The notes under the pieces are model-generated. The model did not search any database. It saw only the letters and a list, made by a program, of their open reading frames with translations, and was not told where the DNA came from. The position numbers and the translations under genes were made by a program. Positions 15,354 through 22,223 of a stretch of DNA of 22,223 bases are shown piece after piece. The stretch covers positions 1-22,223 of the forward strand of contig CAYUNT010000060.1 of the NCBI GenBank assembly GCA_964446285.1. The letters are read 5' to 3'. Within the stretch, counting starts at the first letter, position 1. Each line of letters starts with the position of its first letter. This stretch comes from CAYUNT01 sp964446285. GTDB lineage: Bacteria; Sumerlaeota; Sumerlaeia; SLMS01; CAYUNT01.

Positions 15354-15553
15354 ATTACGCGTTTTCACCTTTGGCAAAATAGGATGTGTGCGGCCTGTGA
15401 GACAAATGAGACCTATTGGATAAATAATTGGCAACAGTTGGGGAAAAACATTGTGCGGAGGGACGCAATGAGGTTGCATGACGCTGTGCTGGAGTTGTTT
15501 GCCTTATCGCCACGAACCGCAGCAGTGCATATTCATGACAAGCGAGCAAAGGA

Positions 15554-18500
15554 ATGAGCGAGGATACTCTTTCTTCCAGCGAGTCAGAAGCCTCGGAGGT
15601 GTCGAACAGGCCGGACGGGTCGGGCAAGTCGGACAAGCCAGACGTGTCTGAGCAATCTGGGGTATCTGGTGGTTTTGATCCGGGGATTTTGCGTGCGCAG
15701 GTGGAGTCTGCCGCAGATCGGATCGAACGCCTCGAGCAGCGCGTGGCCTGGCTCGAATACACTCTCGCTCAACACCAAATCCACGCTCCGGCCGCGCCGC
15801 CGCATTTGGGTCAGGGGGCGGCGCGCCAGGCAATGCCGCCTCCTTCTCCTCAGGCGCATGGCCAGGCCTATGTCTCTCTGAAAGGCCCGCTTCCGCCTCC
15901 GCGATATCCGCAGTTGCCGCCTCGCGCGCCTGAATATCCTCAATCTGCGCCTCGCGCGTCCGTGCCATCCGTCCTATCCGCGCCATCCGCGCCGATCATG
16001 CCGCCGCCGCCCAAGCGCGAGGCGGAATTCCTGACGATCGACGAAATTCGCGCGGCGCCGCCGGTTGCTCCTGCCGGGATGGGCACAGCGCCGGGTGTGC
16101 AACCTGCCCAGCCCTCTCCCCCCTCCCAGCCCACCGATAGCTGGGAAGTGCGCCTTGCGACCAAGTGGCTCCCGCTCATTGGCGGCGTGCTGTTGCTGGC
16201 AGGCGCGGCGCTGGCCGCTAAACTCATCCTGCCCAAACTCGGCCCCTGGGCGCGCATACTGGCCGGTTACTGCGTATCGGTCGTGATAACTGGCGCCGGA
16301 GTGTGGGTCACCCGCCGCCATCAGCCGCTCGGGCGCGCCACAGCCGCCATTGGCATCGCGCTTGCGTTCTTCATGTCGTTCGCGGCGCACTACATTCCGC
16401 AAACTCGCGTTCTTGGCGCGCCCGCCGCCATCGGGCTGATGCTCCTTTTCACTGTCGTAATTGTCGCCCTGGCGGAGGTTTGGAAATCTGAGGCGACAGC
16501 GGCATTCGGTCTGGCGCTCGGCGCGCTCGCGGCGCTGCTGAGCGCCGACGTCAGCCGCCAGTTCGCGCTTATTGCCATTGGAGTTCTGGCGCTGGGAGCG
16601 GGGATTTCGCTGGTCCGCCATGAGTGGCATCGGCTGACGACGCTGGCCCTCGCAGGCACATATCTGGCCACGCTGGCGCTGTGGTTTATCAGTCCGGTGG
16701 GGGCGGCGCAGGGCGAAATCCTCACGCATCTGGGTGCATTAATCGGCTATCACCTGGTGTTCACTGCGGCCTTCTGGCGCTGGGGGCGCGTGTGGGTGGC
16801 GCGCGAACAGGCCGCCATCGAGGCCGAGCGCCACGATGCCGCTCCGCGCATCCTCCTTCCGCAGGTTCCCTACTCGACCGGGTTTGCGATTCTCAATTCG
16901 CTCGGACTGTGCGCGATGTCGATTTTCCTATTCTGGCGAACAAAAACGCTGTGGCCCAACGTTCACGTGCTTTTATTTGCGCTGGCGGCGGGCGAGGCGG
17001 CGCGGTTGGCGTTCGCCGGTCTGCGGCGCGCGGCGCTGGCAAGTTTCCATTCGCTCACGGCATTCGCGCTGGCGATGGGCGGAGTGATCGCCGCATTCAG
17101 CGGACTGACAGAAAGCGCGGTGCTCTCCGCTATGGCGCTGGCGTTAACAATCGCCGCCAGTCGCGCGCCTGTGCTGCGGATTTTGCGACCGCTCACGGCC
17201 GCCTGCGCCATTGCCGCCGTGCCTTCGTTCAGGCCGGGCGCGCTTGCCACTCCCATCAACATGCTGGCCGCCCTCGCGCCTCCGGTGCTCTTGCTCGCCA
17301 CTGGCCTGCCTTGGGAATGCATCTGGATGAAACGGCGGCGCGCGGCATTTTCGTGGAGGCTCTTATTCCGCATCACGGAAACAATTTCCGGAACGCTGCG
17401 CTCACTCATCGCCACGGGCATGATTTTTTACGTGCTGGGCAAGTGGAGCACGGGCAAACTGCCCGAAGAGGTGGCATTCGGCGCGGTGGCGATCATTCTT
17501 GTGCTGGGGATCATTCTGTTTCGCGCGCGTGTGTGGCTTGCGCCCGCCGCGATTTCCGCCGCATTCGCGCTTGGCATGATGATCGACCGCAATATGCCGT
17601 CCCCAGCCTGGATCGGAGCGCGGCTTCTGTGGGTGGCGGTGGCGATGTATTTGTGGCAGGACTTGGCGCGTCAGGCGGGATCGCGCGCGTGGGGAGTGCT
17701 GCTTGCGCTGGTTCAGGTGGCATTCACGGCGGGCGTGCTTTTCTTTGCGATTGGCGCGGTGGAACCGGCGGCGCCCATGCGCGGATTGTGCCTGGCGGCC
17801 GGAGCGGCGGCGGCGTGGGCCATCGGAACCTTTGCCTTCTGGTTCCCGCCCATTCCGATGCTTGTGCGTTTTCCGGAAGCGGAACCGGACAATGAGGATG
17901 CGGACGGCGGCGTGAATGAAGAAGGGGGGGCGCTGCTGGAAGCGCCCGCTCCGGGCTTTGGATCGATGCATATACGATTGGGCTGGATGGCCGCGGTGGC
18001 GGTCGGAGTGGCGGCATTTCTGTTTGGGGCCTTGGCGGATGCGCAGAAAAGCCTGTTCTCGCCTGCTATTTTGGTGGGGTGCATGGCGGCCGGATGGGCA
18101 GTGTTTTCGGCGTTTGCTTCGCCTCGGAAGGATTCTTTGGGCGCGGAGGAGAGGTTCCGGAACGCCGCCTTTTATCAAGCGTTGCTCGGCGCGGGCGTTT
18201 TGCTGATGGGCGGCATCGCCATGCTCGTTTTCTCGCGAGTGGCCCCCTGGTCGCTGCTTGCCACGGTCGCGCTGGCGAGCGGCGTGCTTTTCGCGGGGGC
18301 GTGGCGTCCGGGGAGGGCTACAGCGCTGGCCGGATTCCTCGCGCTGATTTTCTTGCCTGCGCTTGTGATGGCGCGTGTTCTGACAGAAAAACCCGCCAAT
18401 GGAACCGAAGAAATTTACCTGCTTCTGGCGTGCGTATTATTCGCGGGGATGGCGCGCTTCCTGCCCTGGATTCAAAAGCGGATTGCCGAAAGATCGGAAG

Positions 18501-18841
18501 AGGACTCGCTCGCGAAGGGAGCCATGCCGTGGCTGATAGCAACCGGCGCCGCGATTGCGCTCGTCACGCTCACGCGCGGACCGATGATTCCATCGAGTTT
18601 CATCACGGTTTCGTGGGGAGCGGTGGGCATATTGCTCCTGGCCGCGGGATTGATCTGGCTCGACAGAACCATGCGCTATGTGGCGATGGGCGTGTTTGTC
18701 GCGGCGGTGGGGCGCATTCTGCTCCGCGACCTGACGGGCGTTTCGCCCCTCACGCGCGCGGTGGCTTCGCTCGGGATCGGAGTGGTGTTGATCGGCGCGG
18801 GAATCGCCTACGGCATTCTCCGCAAACGGCTGCAGAAATAA
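15554..18841 (+). CDS. DUF2339 giant polytopic membrane protein
   Basis: A 1095-residue inner-membrane protein of unknown function. Residues 1-40 are a Ser/Asp-rich tripeptide repeat encoded by a 9-bp tandem array. A short coiled coil follows (about 45-75, with IERLEQRVAWLEYTL), then a Pro/Ala-rich cytoplasmic stretch (about 78-195). The DUF2339 region begins with WEVRLATKWLPLIGGVLLLAG (197-217) and continues to the end as more than twenty hydrophobic segments, interrupted by an acidic loop near 775-800. The N-terminal coil, Pro linker and WLNRIG-like entry are the usual DUF2339 plan. The start codon ATG directly abuts AAAGGA, so the spacing of that apparent ribosome site is too short and initiation may rely on something else. 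It is convergent with the downstream secreted-repeat gene. Confidence 0.93.
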   Translation: MSEDTLSSSESEASEVSNRPDGSGKSDKPDVSEQSGVSGGFDPGILRAQVESAADRIERLEQRVAWLEYTLAQHQIHAPAAPPHLGQGAARQAMPPPSPQAHGQAYVSLKGPLPPPRYPQLPPRAPEYPQSAPRASVPSVLSAPSAPIMPPPPKREAEFLTIDEIRAAPPVAPAGMGTAPGVQPAQPSPPSQPTDSWEVRLATKWLPLIGGVLLLAGAALAAKLILPKLGPWARILAGYCVSVVITGAGVWVTRRHQPLGRATAAIGIALAFFMSFAAHYIPQTRVLGAPAAIGLMLLFTVVIVALAEVWKSEATAAFGLALGALAALLSADVSRQFALIAIGVLALGAGISLVRHEWHRLTTLALAGTYLATLALWFISPVGAAQGEILTHLGALIGYHLVFTAAFWRWGRVWVAREQAAIEAERHDAAPRILLPQVPYSTGFAILNSLGLCAMSIFLFWRTKTLWPNVHVLLFALAAGEAARLAFAGLRRAALASFHSLTAFALAMGGVIAAFSGLTESAVLSAMALALTIAASRAPVLRILRPLTAACAIAAVPSFRPGALATPINMLAALAPPVLLLATGLPWECIWMKRRRAAFSWRLLFRITETISGTLRSLIATGMIFYVLGKWSTGKLPEEVAFGAVAIILVLGIILFRARVWLAPAAISAAFALGMMIDRNMPSPAWIGARLLWVAVAMYLWQDLARQAGSRAWGVLLALVQVAFTAGVLFFAIGAVEPAAPMRGLCLAAGAAAAWAIGTFAFWFPPIPMLVRFPEAEPDNEDADGGVNEEGGALLEAPAPGFGSMHIRLGWMAAVAVGVAAFLFGALADAQKSLFSPAILVGCMAAGWAVFSAFASPRKDSLGAEERFRNAAFYQALLGAGVLLMGGIAMLVFSRVAPWSLLATVALASGVLFAGAWRPGRATALAGFLALIFLPALVMARVLTEKPANGTEEIYLLLACVLFAGMARFLPWIQKRIAERSEEDSLAKGAMPWLIATGAAIALVTLTRGPMIPSSFITVSWGAVGILLLAAGLIWLDRTMRYVAMGVFVAAVGRILLRDLTGVSPLTRAVASLGIGVVLIGAGIAYGILRKRLQK
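15581..15670 (+). repeat. 9-bp tandem array inside the DUF2339 reading frame
   Basis: Ten degenerate copies of a 9-base word (consensus near AAGTCGGAC) run in frame and encode a tripeptide pattern of any residue, Ser or Pro, then Asp, Glu, Gly or Asn. Examples are ESE, ASE, KSD, KPD and QSG. A second, shorter 9-base run near 15956-15991 (CCATCCGCG-like) encodes Ser-Ala/Pro-Ser triplets in the Pro-rich region. Confidence 0.75.
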
Positions 18842-18925
18842 TTTCGGATATTCTTTTGGCCCGGCTGGAATGGCGCGTTTTTTCCACTCCACCCCAAAGA
18901 TGCCGGTCTGTCATAAAGACGATTT

Positions 18926-21904
18926 TTACCTGTCCGGAGCAGGGGAAATGCGCGGCGTGGGAGAATGCCAGGGCAGAAGAACCGCGGGTTTTTCTTCCTG
19001 GCCCGGATGAAGCACAAAGATGGCCGCCGAATCCGAGCCGCCGCCTGCTCCGGCAACTCCCGCCGCCCCAAAAGTCTCGGGCAGCACGGGAACATATTCG
19101 ATCACCGGCTCGAAGTCCACGCGGCGCGGCGGTTTGTAAATTCCCGCTGCTGTATAGGATTTGAACTTGGAATACGACAAGTCTGTCAGCGCCCATTCCG
19201 TGGTTTGATCGGCGCGATACCAGATGGTCTTCAGGGTGAAATACCCGGCCTTGGAAGGATTGGCGCGCATTACATACACGCGGCGCTCCCAAATTCCGGT
19301 CTTCTGGCGGATTTGGACTCGCTTTTCATACACGGCACGATAGCGGGGTCCAGCCACCTCGCCCCAAGGCCAGCGGAATTGGGCAGTCTCAGAACGGAAC
19401 AGGCGGCCCTTTTTGTCAGCCTGGATGAAGTTCAGCGAATCGATCCTTGCGCGGATGGCGGGATTGATCAGATCGCCGTTGCCAGCAAGGAGTGCCTTGC
19501 CCGAAGCGCGAACCGGACTGAGCAGTTGCGCCACACAATAGGAGCGCGCCGGGTCGAGGATCAGCTGGCTGCCTTTGCGATAGGCAGTGACAGCCAATTT
19601 GAACGATTCGTGCGTAACCGGGTCTTTCATGGCGGCCACGGCGCGGATTTCCGCGCGATCCATGCGGGAATTCCATACCACGCGCCCCCGGCGATACGTT
19701 CCTTGCATCGCGCCACCCGGCGGAATCCCAGCCAGAGACATGGTTCCCGCGAAGTCGCCCGGATTGGCCCGGACGAAACTTGTATTGAGCACGAAGGGCC
19801 GTCCACTGATTTCGAAGGAGATGGGATCGAGGCTGGCGCGCAGGTCGCTCAGGCGTTCGGTCTCAAATTCCACGGCGGCAATTTCCAGAACATGATCGAG
19901 CGGAGTGTATGAGACCGCATCCACCCATCCAGCGTCTGAACCGGCCGCGCCCCGGCTGTCTTTTGTGTAATTCCATTCCACCCAGCGCGGACCAGGAGGA
20001 ATGATGTATGCGCCCTTGATCCAATCCTCGCTGCCGGAGATGGCGGTTTTCGCTTCGCCGTCCACGGCAAACTGGAGCAGGTCGTGGCCTTGTTGCGACG
20101 ACACCTTCCACCAGAATTCGAAGATTCCCGGGCCAATAACCTTTGTTTTGAGGATGCTCTGCTGGTCGTTCCCGATTTCACCGCTTTGGGCCGCGTCCTG
20201 TGATGGACGGTTCGCCTCCGTTTGATAGAACCAGACATTATCTCCCTCCGTGATGAAATCGAGAGAGTAATTGTCGAGGGCGTCCGCCAGAGTGCCGGAA
20301 ACCGGCGTGGGGGAAGACGCCGGACTGGGGGATGGAGCGGGCGTAATCGAGGGAGAAGGCGTGGGTGACAGGGAAATCGTGGGCGAAGGCGTCGGCGAGG
20401 GAGAAAGCGAAGGCGAGAGAGATGGTGCTGGAGATGGAGTGGGCGACAGGCTTGGAGTGGGTGACAGGCTTGGAATGGGCGAAGGAGAAAGCGAGGGCTG
20501 GGGCGTGGGCGTGGGACTGGGCGTGGGCGTGGGAGGTTCATAGAAGACTGCCATATACGCATCGTCATCCATTTCGATTTCGATGTCGCGATCTTCAGAA
20601 AACCATTCGCCGTTTTGCAGCCACAGCGCGAATTTCACTCCGTAAGCGGACTCGGGCGCGGAAAGCGCAAACAGGCTTCCGCATTCATGGGTCCGCTCAT
20701 ATTCCGTGAAGCCACCGCCGTCGGAATCGTCGATAAATACTCCCTCTGGATAGGATTGCACGAGGATGGTGCAATCGCCCTCGCGGCGATAGATGGCCTT
20801 GTAAGCATCGTCGGAAACCGGAATCTCGATGAGCGGTTCGTCAGAGAAAAACGTGCCATTATTGCGCCATTCGCGGAATGCCCAGACCAGGCCATAGGAA
20901 GTCTCGGACGGGCTGATATAAACGGTTTCGGGCGCGGCGATCCAAAAAGGCGTTCCGCAATACTCGCGCACTTGGTAGTTGGTGATTCCGCCTCCGCTCC
21001 TATCGGACATTTCGATTCCACTCGGTTCGGATTGCACGTCCAGGGTGCAGTATTCGCCAATGGGAATATCATAGATGGCCCGGTAAGCGTCGTTGGAGGC
21101 GAAGATGTCGATGCGGCGGCTTGCCGAGAAGGAAATCGAGTTGCGCTGCCATTCCACAAAGGGACGCCCATAGGCGGTTTCCGGCGCGGAAAGCCAGAAG
21201 GACGCACCACAATCCATTGTCCGCGAATACGCAGGGGTTCCCCCGCCCGCGGCGTCGTCGATGTAAATGCCTGACGCATTGGAACTGACCTCGAATGTGC
21301 ATTGCGAAGGCTGATTATAGACCGCCGTATAGGTGGATTCATCCGCCTGGATTGTCATAAGACGTTCATTGGAATAGGCCACTCCATTGCGTGCCCAATA
21401 CTGAAAGGGCCACCCATAAGCCGACTCAGGCGCTTGCAGCCAGAAACTGGACCCGCAGACGCGGCTGCGTTGATAGGGGGTTTGCGCGGTTCCCTCCGAA
21501 TCGGTAATAAGAACCGCCGTGGGATATGATTCGACTCGGAGGCTGCAATAATAAATGGTTTCCGCGGCGGAAATGCCGGGAATTGCGCCAGCGCCCTCGC
21601 CTTCGGTGGCGGCGGCGGCGCCAAAGCCAGGGCCAGCATCGGAAATCAGCAAGGCGGATTGGACATGAGACGGTAGCGGCGCGCCGGACTTTTCGCTGCG
21701 GGCCGGACTGGCCAAAGCGGCGGCGCTCAATGTCAAAATCATTCCCAAAGCCATGCCGCACGCCGTGACGGATGGCCGTTTCGGGAAGAAATGTCCCGGC
21801 GCAAAGATGTGCGATCCGGATTCAGGCAGCAGCCCTGCGCAAGCCAGCAACCTTTCGGCCACGCCGATGCCTGCCATGCTTTTTCTCGCTTTGAGAATCA
21901 TCAT
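18926..21904 (-). CDS. Secreted protein with four Cys-paired InlB-B-like repeats, Pro/Ser/Thr linker, jelly-roll-like domain and unrecognised C-terminal region
   Basis: A 992-residue exported protein with no catalytic motif I can recognise. A long N-region precedes a hydrophobic signal core (about 50-65, cleavage near ALA-SP). Four tandem repeats follow (about 118-197, 201-279, 284-373, 377-456). Each has a Cys pair exactly 30 residues apart (120/150, 202/232, 286/316, 378/408), APE(S/T)AYG-like and W..NG-like words, and an ending close to YxAVY. They resemble the divergent InlB B-repeat (Flg_new_2) class. A Pro/Ser/Thr linker (457-536) leads to a beta-sandwich (about 537-668) with FEFWWKVSSQQGHDLLQFAVDG, SGSEDW and WVDAVSYTP, a lectin/MAM-like domain common in secreted proteins. 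Residues 670-992 are unassigned. GGGGGGAG nine bases upstream supports this start. An adhesive or surface role is inference. Confidence 0.87.
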   Translation of the reverse strand: MMILKARKSMAGIGVAERLLACAGLLPESGSHIFAPGHFFPKRPSVTACGMALGMILTLSAAALASPARSEKSGAPLPSHVQSALLISDAGPGFGAAAATEGEGAGAIPGISAAETIYYCSLRVESYPTAVLITDSEGTAQTPYQRSRVCGSSFWLQAPESAYGWPFQYWARNGVAYSNERLMTIQADESTYTAVYNQPSQCTFEVSSNASGIYIDDAAGGGTPAYSRTMDCGASFWLSAPETAYGRPFVEWQRNSISFSASRRIDIFASNDAYRAIYDIPIGEYCTLDVQSEPSGIEMSDRSGGGITNYQVREYCGTPFWIAAPETVYISPSETSYGLVWAFREWRNNGTFFSDEPLIEIPVSDDAYKAIYRREGDCTILVQSYPEGVFIDDSDGGGFTEYERTHECGSLFALSAPESAYGVKFALWLQNGEWFSEDRDIEIEMDDDAYMAVFYEPPTPTPSPTPTPQPSLSPSPIPSLSPTPSLSPTPSPAPSLSPSLSPSPTPSPTISLSPTPSPSITPAPSPSPASSPTPVSGTLADALDNYSLDFITEGDNVWFYQTEANRPSQDAAQSGEIGNDQQSILKTKVIGPGIFEFWWKVSSQQGHDLLQFAVDGEAKTAISGSEDWIKGAYIIPPGPRWVEWNYTKDSRGAAGSDAGWVDAVSYTPLDHVLEIAAVEFETERLSDLRASLDPISFEISGRPFVLNTSFVRANPGDFAGTMSLAGIPPGGAMQGTYRRGRVVWNSRMDRAEIRAVAAMKDPVTHESFKLAVTAYRKGSQLILDPARSYCVAQLLSPVRASGKALLAGNGDLINPAIRARIDSLNFIQADKKGRLFRSETAQFRWPWGEVAGPRYRAVYEKRVQIRQKTGIWERRVYVMRANPSKAGYFTLKTIWYRADQTTEWALTDLSYSKFKSYTAAGIYKPPRRVDFEPVIEYVPVLPETFGAAGVAGAGGGSDSAAIFVLHPGQEEKPAVLLPWHSPTPRISPAPDR
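20297..20536 (-). repeat. Low-complexity Pro/Ser/Thr linker repeat (992-residue secreted protein)
   Basis: About 80 codons (residues 457-536) of degenerate repeat encode Pro alternating with Ser, Thr and Leu, with recurring SLSPTPSP-like words. The linker joins the four Cys-paired repeats to the jelly-roll-like domain. It is similar in style, not in exact sequence, to the linkers of the GH57 enzyme, so both proteins probably follow the same secretion and display logic. Confidence 0.85.
20537..21553 (-). repeat. Four tandem ~80-residue protein repeats with conserved Cys pairs
   Basis: The repeat starts (first Cys) are 82, 84 and 92 residues apart. The third copy is longer because of an insertion after APETVY. 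The DNA copies are diverged, so the duplication is old. The two Cys of each copy fit an intra-repeat disulphide, consistent with an oxidising extracytoplasmic location. Confidence 0.85.
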
Positions 21905-22223
21905 AAGAACAATCTCCCCCCGTAAAAATATGGCGTCCCGGTAAAGCGGCAGAGCCGTTGTTGATCGCTCAAATGATGCAACAGAGGGCGGCTAAAGCAC
22001 CCCACGTGGAAATTCTCGTGCAAGATTCCGCCGCGACTTGAAAAGGACTCCTGCCCTCAGTAATCCCGCCTCCCGCGAAATAACATCGGGACGTAATTCT
22101 ATCTTGGCCTCAATGCCGCCAAAGCCAGGGGGATTTGTCAAGCAAGGATAGAAAAAGCGCTCTCGCCGGGGCGCATCTCACCTTTTTTGTCCATCCGCAG
22201 GCGAAACCGCCACGTTTCTTTCA
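21905..22223. other. Non-coding leader and upstream region of the 992-residue secreted protein
   Basis: This 319-base stretch holds no convincing gene on either strand. On the minus strand it carries the strong purine tract GGGGGGAG (21914-21921), which fits a ribosome site for the gene starting at 21904. A TTGACA (22141-22136, minus) is present, but no TATAAT-like hexamer lies at the proper distance. AT-rich TAGAAT (22101-22096, minus) has only a poor upstream partner. No tRNA, riboswitch or repeat was recognised. Confidence 0.5.

Noticed and set aside
15607..15669. The 9-bp array considered as a CRISPR or VNTR locus.
   Set aside because: There are no spacers and the copies are degenerate. 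It is in frame inside a gene, so it was recorded as a coding tandem repeat instead.
18900..18925. Possible terminator GTCT..AGAC followed by a T-run between the convergent genes.
   Set aside because: The stem is only four base pairs, and the T-run partly overlaps the stop codon region of the opposite gene.
22113..22141. TTGACA on the minus strand as promoter for the 992-residue protein.
   Set aside because: The hexamer at the right spacing is CGGCAT, which does not resemble a -10 element.

Overview
The window reads as a chromosomal segment of a free-living, moderately GC-rich, Gram-negative-type bacterium. The evidence is a lipobox lipoprotein, Sec-type signal peptides, a rhomboid protease, a seryl-tRNA synthetase and a tRNA-Phe with encoded CCA. 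Long Pro-Ser-Thr linkers, CBM25 starch-binding modules, BACON-like domains and abundant short palindromic repeats suggest a poorly sampled lineage near the PVC/FCB groups (Sumerlaeota/BRC1 or Hydrogenedentota type). That placement is inference from style; no marker here fixes it.

Layout. (1) 46-7309, minus strand: two very large exported alpha-glucan enzymes in tandem. A GH57 glycosidase (first in transcription order) carries a CBM25-like module, and a GH13 enzyme carries CBM48, an Fn3-like domain, three CBM25-like modules and two BACON-like domains. Together they look like an extracellular starch/glycogen depolymerisation pair. (2) 7310-7831: tRNA-Phe on the plus strand, then a palindromic repeat interrupted by a 103-bp MITE-like insert. 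(3) 7832-10281, minus: a rhomboid protease followed by a lipoprotein zinc metallopeptidase. (4) 10528-18841, plus: serS, a GT4 glycosyltransferase, a MerR-type regulator, a dual-specificity-type phosphatase, a UPF0178 (YaiI/YqxD) protein and a giant DUF2339 membrane protein. (5) 18926-21904, minus: a 992-residue secreted protein with four Cys-paired InlB-B-like repeats, a Pro/Ser/Thr linker, a jelly-roll-like domain and an unrecognised C-terminal region. (6) 21905-22223: its leader and upstream DNA.

The intergenic spaces are unusually full of small repeats. These are 8-9-bp-period palindromes at four places, a ~30-bp hairpin unit that occurs in two loci with a compensatory base-pair change, and a 9-bp tandem array inside the DUF2339 reading frame. 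I see no complete insertion sequence, prophage, CRISPR array or recognisable defence or biosynthetic system. The most unusual material is the secreted multidomain architectures and the repeat families.
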